Positions 53,696 through 61,508 of a DNA stretch of 64,000 bases are shown here, one piece after another. The DNA comes from Actinophytocola algeriensis (lineage in GTDB: Bacteria > Actinomycetota > Actinomycetes > Mycobacteriales > Pseudonocardiaceae). The stretch is from positions 186,001-250,000 of the forward strand of contig NZ_JACHJQ010000005.1 in NCBI RefSeq assembly GCF_014203735.1. Reading direction: 5' to 3'. Position 1 is the stretch's first letter. Each line of letters begins with the position of its first letter. The notes below the pieces were generated by a model. The model saw only the letters and a list, made by a program, of their open reading frames with translations. It had not been told where the DNA came from and did not search any database. The position numbers were made by a program, and so were the translations under genes.

Positions 53696-54706
53696 TCACC
53701 TGGCGGTCAGGGCCCGCCCCATCGCCAGGCGGGACTCGGCGTTCTGCAGCGCCACCACGGAAATCGCGTGCAGCAGTGCCGGTTCGGGGTAGCCGAGGTC
53801 GCGCAGGGCCCGCAGGTCCGACGCGTCCATCCGCCAGGGGCTTCGGCTGAGTTTGCGGGCGAACCCGTCCAGCCGCTCCTCCCTGTCGTCGCGTGGTGTG
53901 TGCTCGGCCAGCTCGTCGGCGCGAGCGCGGTCGCAGGTCTCCTGCGCGGCCGCGCGCGCCAGCAACCCGCGGTCTCGCCGTTTCAGGGGTTCGCCGGAGT
54001 CGAAGACGTACTCGTGCCACCGCTGCCAGGCTTCGTTCGTGGCCGGGAAACCGGGGAGCGTGCGGAACTCGTCCGCGATGACCGGCCAGGACGCGCGGTC
54101 CGGTCGTGGCGCTGGTTCCCTGTCGCGCTCCGGCTCGAAAGCGGGCAGTGGGGAGGCGTAGTCGAACTCGACGCCGGAGGCGTCGGCGACCCGGGTCAGG
54201 TAGTTGAACATCGCCACGACCGCGATCGCGGACTCCAGCGCCGAGGCGTCGACCCCCTGTGCCGACAGCGACTCGGTGGAGTCAGGGGTGATCGACCACG
54301 GCCGTGCGGTCAGGTCGGCCGCGAACCTGGCCAGCGCGGCGCCACGTTCTGGCAGCAGATGGTTGTCGCCCTTGAGAACGCTCGTGGGCAGTGCGGCATC
54401 ACCGCTGGCGACACGCAGAAACTCTGCGTGAGCCGACGTTCAATAGAAGCACTCGTTCGTGCGGGACGTGACGCTGCTGATCAGCTCACGGTCCGCCCAG
54501 TCCAGTGCGGTGCCGTGCAGTGACCCGGAGATCGCGAACGTGCGCCGCATCAGCTCCGGGTCCAGGCTGTGTGCGCGGATGATGCCGGGCGCGTCGTCGT
54601 GCGGCGGCCGGTACGCGTCGGGGATCGGCCGGGCGGCCATCATCGCGTAGGTCTCCGCGAGCTCGCCGACCGCGTCGGAGCGAGAGATGGTTCCCAGCCA
54701 CGCCAT
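53696..54706 (-). CDS. Probable selenoprotein: tandem CMD/AhpD-like peroxidase with in-frame UGA (Sec89)
   Basis: 336 residues if the TGA at 54442-54440 is read as selenocysteine. Read conventionally it is an 88-residue stub ending ...TSRTNECFY and a separate ORF from GTG 54217. There are no other stops across the gap and the frame is the same. E74, C86, U89 and H93 reproduce the AhpD active-site spacing (E-x11-C-x2-C-x3-H; Glu118, Cys130, Cys133, His137 in M. tuberculosis AhpD), with Sec at the reactive Cys133 position. A second CMD-like repeat (from ~210, RRDRGLLARAAAQETCDRAR) has lost these residues. The leaderless start ATG 54706 follows TAGGCT. Expected role: peroxide or thiol redox chemistry. 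It needs selA/B/C/D elsewhere. The alternative is a recent TGC/TGT-to-TGA nonsense mutation. Confidence 0.8.
54407..54434 (-). promoter_or_regulatory. Candidate bacterial SECIS hairpin after the UGA codon
   Basis: On the minus strand, 9 bases after TGA (54442-54440), CACGCAGA (54430-54423) pairs perfectly with TCTGCGTG (54419-54412) around loop GTT (54422-54420). GGC/GCC pairs extend it across a small internal loop to 54434/54407. The apical loop starts 18 bases after the UGA and opens with G, both as in known bacterial SECIS elements. The codons inside (GCT, GCA, TTT, CGT) are unusually A/T-ending for this genome, as expected when RNA structure is selected. Confidence 0.75.
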
Positions 54707-54712
54707 GTCAGA

Positions 54713-54742
54713 AGCCTAGTGTCCCGCGCCGGCGCCTGACCA
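54713..54742 (-). promoter_or_regulatory. Promoter of the selenoprotein gene (leaderless)
   Basis: On the minus strand: TGGTCA (54742-54737), 18-base spacer, TAGGCT (54718-54713), then six bases to ATG 54706. There is no Shine-Dalgarno, so the mRNA probably starts at the ATG. Confidence 0.55.
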
Positions 54743-54784
54743 GATCGCACGACGACGAACCAGAGCGGGTCGATGACGAGCCGG

Positions 54785-55528
54785 TCATGGTGTGCGGAAC
54801 CCGCGGAAGGTCACCGGCTTGCGCGTCTCGAAGCCGAGGCGTTCGTAGAGGGCGATGGCACCGGTGTTGCTCTCGGCCACGTGCAGGAAGGGGCGTTCGC
54901 CGCGGGTCGCGACGCGTGCGACGAGTGCGCCGACCAGGCGGGCGGCGAGACCGCGTCCGCGTGCCTCTGGTGCCGTGCAGATGGCGCTGAGCTCGGTCCA
55001 CCCGGGTGGGCGCAGCCGTTCGCCCGCCATCGCCACCAGCGTTCCGCGTTCGCGGACACCGAGGTAGGTGCCCAGCTCGTGGGTGCGCGCCCAGAACGGT
55101 CCCGGCTGGGTCCGTGCGACGAGGTCGAGCATCTCGGGCACGTCGTCCGCGCCCAGTTCGACCACACCGGAGACGGTGGGCCGGCCGGACGGGCTGGGCA
55201 TGGTCATCTGCCTGCCTTCGAGGACGAAGACCGGTTCCCAGTCCGGCGGCGGTGTCGCCGGGCAGCTGAACATGTCGGCGAACTCGCCCCGGCCGAGCAG
55301 CCGGGCGAGGTCGTCCCAGGCGCCGGGCCCCGTGGTTGTCGCGGAGAAGGTGGCGACCCCGGGCAGGTAGGTGACGGCCTGGCCCACCTGGCGGGCGAGG
55401 TGCGCGTGGTGACCGCGCAGTGACTCGCCGACGGGATCGTCGAGGACGGCGTCGTCGAGGATGGTGTCGTCGCGGTTCACCCGGTGCCGCACCTTCCCGA
55501 TGCTCTCGTCGTCATTTCCCGGAGTCAT
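54785..55528 (-). CDS. GNAT-family N-acetyltransferase
   Basis: 247 residues. The C-terminal GNAT domain has the acetyl-CoA loop ICTAPEARGRGLAARLVGAL and VAESNTGAIALYERLGFETR. The ~120-residue N-terminal half (LDDPVGESLRGHHAHLARQV, GEFADMFSCPATPPPDWE) is of the type seen in FR47-like acyltransferases with a degenerate first GNAT fold. The substrate is unknown. ATG 55528 overlaps the stop of the upstream membrane-protein gene (ATGA), so the two are co-translated. Confidence 0.85.
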   Translation of the reverse strand: MTPGNDDESIGKVRHRVNRDDTILDDAVLDDPVGESLRGHHAHLARQVGQAVTYLPGVATFSATTTGPGAWDDLARLLGRGEFADMFSCPATPPPDWEPVFVLEGRQMTMPSPSGRPTVSGVVELGADDVPEMLDLVARTQPGPFWARTHELGTYLGVRERGTLVAMAGERLRPPGWTELSAICTAPEARGRGLAARLVGALVARVATRGERPFLHVAESNTGAIALYERLGFETRKPVTFRGFRTP

Positions 55529-56169
55529 TTCCCGAGCATGCCCAGCCGCGTCCACTGCCGCTCGTACTCACCCACCCACAGCCGCGGGGCGTGGCGCGCG
55601 ACGGCGGCGTGCAGGTCGTGCCTGTCGCTCCCGGTGGGGATCGCGAAGCGGAGACGGTCGGCGGGAAGGGCTGGGATGGGCGGAGGTTCGGTCGCCGACC
55701 ACGCATGAAGGGCGGAACCATCAGGCAGGTCCGGGGCGCGCAGGAAGACCTCCAGTGCGAAGTCCTTGCGGTGACCCAGTGACGAACCGCCGACGACCGC
55801 CGCCGTGGGGGCCCGGAGGTAGCCGACCCCGACGCCCGCGATGTCGGGCCAGGGGACGGGGGTCGCACCCCGATCGCGGTACCACCAGACCCCGGTGGCG
55901 TCAACGGCCACACCCGGCAGGCGATGGCGCCGGAAGGGAAACATCACCACGGCGAGGACGCAGAAGGAGAGGCCGACCGCGAAGAAGCCGGTGATGATCC
56001 CGCCGATCACCTTCTCCGCGCCGTCCTCGAAGTCACCGCTCGCGAACGCGTTGAACCCGAGCGCCGTCAGGGCCGCGAACACCAGCACGCCGATGAGCAC
56101 GAACACCAGATGGCGCTTGTCGCCGTAGCGAGACCACACGGCGTCCGGTGCGGGAGCGGTAGGTTGCAC
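55525..56169 (-). CDS. Two-helix membrane protein of unknown function
   Basis: 214 residues. Two adjacent membrane helices (LVFVLIGVLVFAALTALGF; VIGGIITGFFAVGLSFCVLA) are followed by a ~130-residue cytoplasmic-type domain resembling bacterial PH-like regions (GVAVDATGVWWYRDRGATPV, PWPDIAGVGVGYLR). I do not recognise a defined family. GTG 56169 follows TAGGCT (56182-56177) by 7 bases, so a leaderless start is likely. It forms a two-gene operon with the GNAT gene. Confidence 0.7.
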   Translation of the reverse strand: MQPTAPAPDAVWSRYGDKRHLVFVLIGVLVFAALTALGFNAFASGDFEDGAEKVIGGIITGFFAVGLSFCVLAVVMFPFRRHRLPGVAVDATGVWWYRDRGATPVPWPDIAGVGVGYLRAPTAAVVGGSSLGHRKDFALEVFLRAPDLPDGSALHAWSATEPPPIPALPADRLRFAIPTGSDRHDLHAAVARHAPRLWVGEYERQWTRLGMLGK

Positions 56170-56176
56170 GCCTCGG

Positions 56177-56182
56177 AGCCTA
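56177..56182 (-). promoter_or_regulatory. Candidate -10 box (leaderless) of the membrane protein gene
   Basis: TAGGCT on the minus strand, 7 bases before GTG 56169. Confidence 0.4.
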
Positions 56183-56225
56183 TTGGCCGCCGAGCGTGCG
56201 CCACCCGCGACGCCAGGCCCGCCGC

Positions 56226-57299
56226 TCACAGTCCGGTGGAGCGATCCCTGCCGGGAGGTGCTCCTCCTCCGCCACGCCCGTCGCCGTCGGAGGACCGCTG
56301 TTCGAGGACGCCGACGAAGGCCGAGGCGACGAGGGCGACCGCGCGGTCGTCGTCGTCGGCCAGCCGGTGCAGGACCTCGCGCGCGGTGGTGCCGGACAGT
56401 TCGACCAGTGCCTGGGTGAGGCGTATCCGTATCGCGGAGTCCGCGGTGTGCGCGGCGAGCTCGTCGACCAGTGTGGTCACGATCCGCTCCTCGCACCCGG
56501 GGTCGCGGGACAGCGTTCCCAGCACCTCCGCCGCGTCGACGTCGTTGACGCCCTCGACCACCATGCCGACGAGCGCAGGCACGGCCGCGGTCACGCCACG
56601 TTTGCCCAACGCCAGCGCGGCGTGCCTGCGCACCGGCGGGTCCGGGTCGCCGAGGGCGTCCGCGAGCACCGCGGTCACCCCCGGGGTGTCGGACATCCTG
56701 GCGATCGCCAGCACCGCGCGCCGTCGGACGTCGACGTCCTCCGAGTGCAGGCCGGCGGCGAGCGTCGTGACACCGTCGTCGCCCGATCGGGCGAGTGCCC
56801 AGCGCAGGGCGCCCGCGACGTTGGGGTCGGCTTCGGCCAGGATCGCGTTGGCCAGCAGCTCGGCGGGCACCGGCACGCTCTCCGACCGGGTCAGGACGGT
56901 CTGTTGCCTGCGCGCGGCGCTGGGCGAGTTGATCCCCTGCATGAGCTCGACGACGCGCAGGACGTCCTGCCAGCCCGCGGGCGCCGACGCGTCGATGGTG
57001 CGGAGCCGTTCGAGCAGTTCCTGTTCTCGCTCCAGGCGGTCCTCTGTCCACCGGATGAGTTCGCTGACCAGGGTGGCCGGTGTGAAGGCCTGGTCGTCCA
57101 GCGCGCGCCTGATCTGCTTGAGGGAGAGCCCGAGGGACCGCAGGCTCTCCACGTGGAAGATCCTGCGGATGTCCTCGGCGGAGTACTCGCGGTAGCCGCC
57201 CGCGGTGCGACCGGTCGGCCGCACCAGGCCGAGGGCGTCGTAGTGCCGCAGCATCCGGGTGCTCACCCCCGAGTGCCGGGCCACGTCGCCGATCAGCAT
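56226..57299 (-). CDS. MerR-family regulator with C-terminal HEAT repeats
   Basis: 357 residues. Residues 1-70 are a MerR HTH (MLIGDVARHSGVSTRMLRHY, LGLVRPTGRTAGGYREYSAE) with a coiled coil (LIRWTEDRLEREQELLERLR). Residues ~150-335 are HEAT-like repeats (ADPNVAGALRWALARSGDDG, VDVRRRAVLAIARMSDTPGV, PPVRRHAALALGKRGVTAAV). Small-ligand MerR proteins rarely carry such a scaffold, so the input is probably a protein partner or large ligand. The start overlaps the stop of the upstream HEAT protein by 7 bases. Confidence 0.85.
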   Translation of the reverse strand: MLIGDVARHSGVSTRMLRHYDALGLVRPTGRTAGGYREYSAEDIRRIFHVESLRSLGLSLKQIRRALDDQAFTPATLVSELIRWTEDRLEREQELLERLRTIDASAPAGWQDVLRVVELMQGINSPSAARRQQTVLTRSESVPVPAELLANAILAEADPNVAGALRWALARSGDDGVTTLAAGLHSEDVDVRRRAVLAIARMSDTPGVTAVLADALGDPDPPVRRHAALALGKRGVTAAVPALVGMVVEGVNDVDAAEVLGTLSRDPGCEERIVTTLVDELAAHTADSAIRIRLTQALVELSGTTAREVLHRLADDDDRAVALVASAFVGVLEQRSSDGDGRGGGGAPPGRDRSTGL

Positions 57300-58021
57300 T
57301 CGGCGGCCCCTGCGGTCTCGGCGGCTCCCGCCGCGGCCACTGCCACTGCCGCGGCGCGTTCCGGGCCGAGTGTGACGACTCGGGTCGCTTCGTCGATGGC
57401 CGCGTCGAACCCGGTCTCCGGGTCCTGCAGGAGCAGCAGGGTGGCGCGGGCGTGCGCGGCCACCGCCGGGTCGGGGTTCGCCGCGGCCTTCTCCATGGCG
57501 GGCTCGATGACGTCGCCGAGGTCGACGAGGGCCCGGCTCAGGCTCAGCCGCACGGTGCGGTCGCCGCGGCCGAGCTGCGTGGCCAGTTCGTCGACCAGGT
57601 CCTTCTCCTCGTCCTGCGGCACGAGGGCGACCGCGACGCGCCACGCGGTCCGTGCGACCTCGTCGTCGGCGTCGCGCAGCATGTCGCGGGTGACCCAGGC
57701 CCCCGCGCTCCGCTCGCCGATCTTGGAGAGCGTGTGCAACGCCTGGCTGCGCGCCTGGGCCCGCTCGGAGTCGAGCTCCCGGCGGAGCCGGGGCAGGGTG
57801 ATCTCCGGCGGGAGGCGGGTCAGCGCCCAGGACAGCATGTCCCGCACGAAGAAGTCCGGCTCGATCGCGCACCGCTCGACGAGCGCATCGAGGAGGCCGG
57901 GGTCGGGGTGCGAGCCCGCGGCCAGGGCGGCCTGGAGCCGGACCGACGAGTCCTTGACGCCCAGCGCCATGGCCACGCGGCTGTGCTGCGGTGTTGCGTT
58001 CGTGGTGTTGATCGAGACCAC
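57293..58021 (-). CDS. HEAT-repeat protein partnered with the MerR regulator
   Basis: 242 residues, almost all helical HEAT units (SVRLQAALAAGSHPDPGLLD, QARSQALHTLSKIGERSAGA, DEVARTAWRVAVALVPQDEE, RTVRLSLSRALVDLGDVIEP). No catalytic motif. It is first in a two-gene operon with the MerR-HEAT gene and may bind its HEAT tail. GTG 58021 overlaps an AGGAGG, so the true start could be a later codon such as ATG near 57970. A MerR-type palindrome lies just upstream. Confidence 0.75.
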   Translation of the reverse strand: MVSINTTNATPQHSRVAMALGVKDSSVRLQAALAAGSHPDPGLLDALVERCAIEPDFFVRDMLSWALTRLPPEITLPRLRRELDSERAQARSQALHTLSKIGERSAGAWVTRDMLRDADDEVARTAWRVAVALVPQDEEKDLVDELATQLGRGDRTVRLSLSRALVDLGDVIEPAMEKAAANPDPAVAAHARATLLLLQDPETGFDAAIDEATRVVTLGPERAAAVAVAAAGAAETAGAAEC

Positions 58022-58040
58022 CTCCTGACCCCAGTGGACA

Positions 58041-58059
58041 CCTTGTCACAGTGTCAAGG
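58041..58059. promoter_or_regulatory. MerR-type operator
   Basis: On the minus strand, CCTTGACACTGTGACAAGG is a 19-bp dyad with a single mismatched pair. It embeds TTGACA (58057-58052) as a -35 for the HEAT-MerR operon. A dyad at the promoter is the normal binding site of MerR proteins. Confidence 0.55.
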
Positions 58060-58160
58060 TCAAGGCCGTGACCGGCGAATCAGAAGATCGCCTGGTCCAG
58101 GGCGCGGCCGCGGCGGTATCGGGGTCGCCGGAGACTCGGTGGTGGACGGGTCACAGTCGA

Positions 58161-58213
58161 TTGACCCGGCGGGGTGAACGACTGTTTACTCGGTTGGTGA
58201 ACACCGGTTCACC
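58161..58213 (+). promoter_or_regulatory. MFS promoter with two TetR-type operators
   Basis: TTGACC (58161-58166), 18-base spacer, TTTACT (58185-58190), then six bases to GTG 58197, indicating a leaderless mRNA. GTGAAC-N4-GTTTAC (58174-58189) covers the -10. The perfect repeat GGTGAAC-N4-GTTCACC (58196-58213... ending 58213) covers the start codon. Centres are 23 bp apart. Both should be bound by the TetR protein encoded downstream. Confidence 0.7.
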
Positions 58214-59660
58214 GTCCAGGACGGCACATTCCAGTCGGCTCATGATCGTGCTGTGCGGGTGCGGCATCACCGTGTCCCTCATGCACACCCTGGTGGCACC
58301 GCTGCTGCCCGAGATCTCGCACACGATGCACCTGTCGCAGGACGCCGTGTCGTGGCTGCTCACCGTGACCATGCTCGCCGGTGCGGTGTGCGCGCCCGTG
58401 TGCGGCCGGCTCGGCGACATGTTCGGCAAGCGCAGGATGCTGGCGGTCGCACTGGCGATCATGTCGGCCGGCTCGCTGCTCGGCGCCGTGAGCTGGTCGT
58501 TCGAGTCGCTGCTGGGTGCCAGGATGCTGCAGGGCGCCGCGTTCGGTGTGCTGCCGCTCGGGATCAGCATCCTCAAGGACGAGCTGCCTGCGGACCGGGT
58601 CATGGCGGGCACCGCGACGATGAGTTCCACGCTCGGCGTCGGCGGCGCGATCGGCATGCCGCTGGCCGGGGTGATCGCCCAGCTCCTGAACTGGCACGCC
58701 GTGTTCTGGGCGGCGACCGCGGTGTCGCTGCTGGCGTTCGCGCTGGTGGTGCTCTTCGTGCCGGAGTCGCCGGTGCGGTCCGGTGGCCGGTTCGACGTGG
58801 TCGGCTCCCTGGGGCTCGCCGCCGGGCTGGTGAGCCTGCTGATGGCCGTGTCGCGAGGTGGCACGTGGGGCTGGGGCAGTCCGGCGACCATCGGGCTGTT
58901 CGCCGGGGCGGCGGTGGTGCTGGTCCTGTGGGCCGTCCACCAGCTGTGGGTGCGGCAGCCGCTCGTGGACCTGCGGACGTCCGCGCGTCCCGTGGTGCTG
59001 CTGACGAACACCGCGACCACGCTCGTCGGCGTCGGCATGTTCGCGAGCTTCATGATGACGCCACTCCTGCTGCAGGCGTCGACGGCGACCGGGCACGGCT
59101 TCGGCGCCTCGGTCATGGTGGCCGGGCTGTGCATGGTGCCGATGGGTCTGGGGATGCTCTTCTTCTCACCGCTGTCGGCGAAGCTGTCGGCGCGGCGGGG
59201 CGCGCACGTGACGCTGCTGGTCGGCACGCTCGTGCTGGTGGTGGGCAACGTGGCACAGGCACTCATGCCGGGGAACATCCCGCTGCTCATGGTCGTGCTG
59301 ATGGTGGTGTCGATCGGGACCGCGCTCTGCTTCTCCGCCATGCCGACGTTGATCATGGCCTGGGTGCCCGCGACGGAAACGGCGTCGGCGAACAGCGTGA
59401 ACTCCCTGCTGCGGACCATCGGCACCAGCACCTGCGCGGCGATCGGTGGCACGTTCCTCGCCGCGTACACGATCCGCGTCGACGGCACCGCCGTGCCGTC
59501 GACGACCGGGTTCGCGGTGACGTTCTGGATGGCGGCCGGCGCGTGCGCCGGTGCGGCCGGCCTCGCGCTGGCGGTGGCGACGGTGATCCGGCGCAGCGCG
59601 CGCAGGGCCGCCGAGGAGACCGGCACCGTCACCGCGCATGCCGACCTCGTGGCTCAGTAA
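58197..59660 (+). CDS. MFS transporter, drug-efflux type
   Basis: About 487 residues with 12-14 hydrophobic helices. Antiporter motif C-like and motif A regions are visible (VCGRLGDMFGKRRMLAVALA; ILKDELPADRVMAGTATMSS). The sequence resembles the DHA2-like exporters of actinomycetes. GTG 58197 is preferred over upstream starts because the -10 box puts transcription start on it; ATG 58242 is a later alternative. The tetR gene begins 10 bases after its stop, so both are one operon repressed through the two operators. Confidence 0.88.
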   Translation: MNTGSPSRTAHSSRLMIVLCGCGITVSLMHTLVAPLLPEISHTMHLSQDAVSWLLTVTMLAGAVCAPVCGRLGDMFGKRRMLAVALAIMSAGSLLGAVSWSFESLLGARMLQGAAFGVLPLGISILKDELPADRVMAGTATMSSTLGVGGAIGMPLAGVIAQLLNWHAVFWAATAVSLLAFALVVLFVPESPVRSGGRFDVVGSLGLAAGLVSLLMAVSRGGTWGWGSPATIGLFAGAAVVLVLWAVHQLWVRQPLVDLRTSARPVVLLTNTATTLVGVGMFASFMMTPLLLQASTATGHGFGASVMVAGLCMVPMGLGMLFFSPLSAKLSARRGAHVTLLVGTLVLVVGNVAQALMPGNIPLLMVVLMVVSIGTALCFSAMPTLIMAWVPATETASANSVNSLLRTIGTSTCAAIGGTFLAAYTIRVDGTAVPSTTGFAVTFWMAAGACAGAAGLALAVATVIRRSARRAAEETGTVTAHADLVAQ

Positions 59661-59670
59661 GCTCCCCGCC

Positions 59671-60249
59671 ATGGGCACGGACGCCTCGGCGCCGCCACCG
59701 ACCCCGGACACGGCGGGCGGCACCCGGCTGGCGATCCTGAGAGCCGCGCGGAAGCGCTTCACACAAGGCGCGTTCGCGGAGGTCGGGCTGCGCGAGATCG
59801 CCCAGGACAGCGGCGTCAGCGCGGCGCTGATCGTGAAGTACTTCGGCAGCAAGGAGAACCTGTTCGCCGAGGCGGTCTCCTTCGAGGCCGAGGCGACGGC
59901 ACTGCTGGACCGCGACATCGACCACCTCGGCGAGCACCTCGTCGCCACCCTGCTCGACCTGCACGACCGCGCCAGCTCGGACCCGTTCCTGCGTGCGGTC
60001 ATGGCCGCGTTCCGCCCGAACGGCGCCCACTTCTCCGGCACGTTCCAGCAGCACTTCGCCGAGCCGCTGGCGGCCCGGCTCACCGGTGCCGACGTGCCGC
60101 TGCGCACCGCCATGATCTGCGCGCACCTGGCCGGGCTCGGCGCGGTCCGCCTCGCCATGAAGCTTCCCGGGGTGACGACGCTGTCCCCGCCGGAGATCGT
60201 CGCGACCTTCGGTCCCCTGCTGCAGGACCTGATCACACCCCGCTCTTGA
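59671..60249 (+). CDS. TetR-family transcriptional repressor
   Basis: 192 residues. The N-terminal HTH is clear (RLAILRAARKRFTQGAFAEV, GLREIAQDSGVSAALIVKYF, GSKENLFAEA). The C-terminal ligand domain resembles TetR_C (FLRAVMAAFRPNGAHFSGTF). Co-transcribed with the MFS pump, it should be released from the 58.17-58.21 kb operators by the exported compound. ATG 59671 is chosen; 59638 would overlap the pump gene. The last 17 bases overlap the convergent desaturase. Confidence 0.88.
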   Translation: MGTDASAPPPTPDTAGGTRLAILRAARKRFTQGAFAEVGLREIAQDSGVSAALIVKYFGSKENLFAEAVSFEAEATALLDRDIDHLGEHLVATLLDLHDRASSDPFLRAVMAAFRPNGAHFSGTFQQHFAEPLAARLTGADVPLRTAMICAHLAGLGAVRLAMKLPGVTTLSPPEIVATFGPLLQDLITPRS

Positions 60250-61297
60250 GCCCGTCGCGGTCCCGCGAACGTTGGTCACGCAACGGGGCGCCGACCTGGT
60301 GGAGGTGGCGGAGCGCCTGCGCGTAGGAGTCGACCAGCCCGGTTTCCGTGTAGGGCACGCCCAGCTCCGCGCAGTACTCGCGGACGATCGGCTGCGCGCG
60401 GCGCAGGTGCGGGGACGGCATGCTGGGGAACAGGTGGTGCTCGATCTGGTAGTTCAGACCGCCGAGCGCGTTGTCCACGAGCCAGTTGCCGCGCACGTTG
60501 CGGGAGGTGAGCACCTGCCTGCGCAGGAAGTCGGGGCGGTCGTCGCCGGACAGCGTGGGCATGCCCTTGTGGTTCGGGGCGAAGATCGAGCCCATGTACA
60601 GGCCCCACAGCGCCTGGTGGACGACCAGGAACAGCAGCGCCTTGCCCGGGGACAGCACCACGAACAACGCCGCGAGGTAGCAGGCGAAGTGCGTGAACAG
60701 GAGGGTGGCCTCGACGCCGCGCCGCCTGAGCTTGGGGTTGCCCAGCGCTCGCACGCCGGAGACGTGCAAGTTCATGCCTTCCAGCAGGAGCAGCGGGAAG
60801 AACAGGTACGCCTGCCAGCGGCCGAGGAAGCGCGGTATCCCGCGGCTGGCCCGGGCCTGGTCATCGGACCAGACCAGGATGTCCGGCGCCACGTCGGGGT
60901 CCAGCTCCTCGTGGTTGGGGTTCGCGTGGTGCCGGGTGTGCTTGTCCATCCACCAGCCGTAGCTCATGCCGATGCCGAGGTTCCCCGCGATGAACCCGCC
61001 GATCTCCGACAGCTTCCTGGTGCGGAACACCTGCCGGTGCGCGAGGTCGTGCGAGACCAGCGCGACCTGCCCGAACAACACGGCGAACAGCACCGCGACG
61101 AGCAGCTGCCACCAGGAGTCCCCCAGCGCGACGAAGGCGGCAAGCCCGCCGAGGTAACACGCCGCGAGCAGCCCGATCCGCACCGTGTAGTAGCCGGGAC
61201 GCCGCTTCAGCAGCCCTGCCTCGTTGATACGCCGGGACAACCGCGCGAAGTCGCTGCCGGTCGACGGCGGCACCGGGGGAGCGGCATCAATAGTCAT
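60233..61297 (-). CDS. Fatty acid desaturase (acyl-CoA, DesA3/linoleoyl type)
   Basis: 354 residues. The three His boxes are present: HDLAHR, HTRHHANPNH and QIEHHLF, the last with Gln as in front-end or acyl-CoA desaturases. Four membrane helices are visible (AACYLGGLAAFVALGDSW, LLVAVLFAVLFGQVALVS, THFACYLAALFVVL, LLFLVVHQALWGLYMG). It introduces a double bond into a membrane or CoA-bound acyl chain, with an external electron donor. No ferredoxin reductase adjoins. ATG 61297 was chosen where similarity begins; no strong ribosome site is seen. Confidence 0.9.
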   Translation of the reverse strand: MTIDAAPPVPPSTGSDFARLSRRINEAGLLKRRPGYYTVRIGLLAACYLGGLAAFVALGDSWWQLLVAVLFAVLFGQVALVSHDLAHRQVFRTRKLSEIGGFIAGNLGIGMSYGWWMDKHTRHHANPNHEELDPDVAPDILVWSDDQARASRGIPRFLGRWQAYLFFPLLLLEGMNLHVSGVRALGNPKLRRRGVEATLLFTHFACYLAALFVVLSPGKALLFLVVHQALWGLYMGSIFAPNHKGMPTLSGDDRPDFLRRQVLTSRNVRGNWLVDNALGGLNYQIEHHLFPSMPSPHLRRAQPIVREYCAELGVPYTETGLVDSYAQALRHLHQVGAPLRDQRSRDRDGLKSGV

Positions 61298-61508
61298 GGC
61301 GTTACTGTCCTGTACCGGCCCGCCGTGACGGCAGCCAGGTGGCCCCCCGATCGACACGGGGGCCAGCCCCATGGCCCTGGCCGGGCCCGATGCGGGCTCC
61401 GGTGTCGGCGTCGGAGCGTCACATCGATGGGGGGTACGGGGTTCGAACTCGTCAAGGCTGTGCACGCGAGATGGGATCCTTTCGTGATTTGTGACTACCA
61501 TCACAGTC

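Noticed and set aside
54440-54442. The TGA as an ordinary nonsense mutation making two pseudogene pieces
   Set aside because: Not fully excluded, but it falls exactly on the reactive Cys of an otherwise intact active site and is followed by a SECIS-like hairpin. The downstream frame is undamaged, so selenocysteine explains more.
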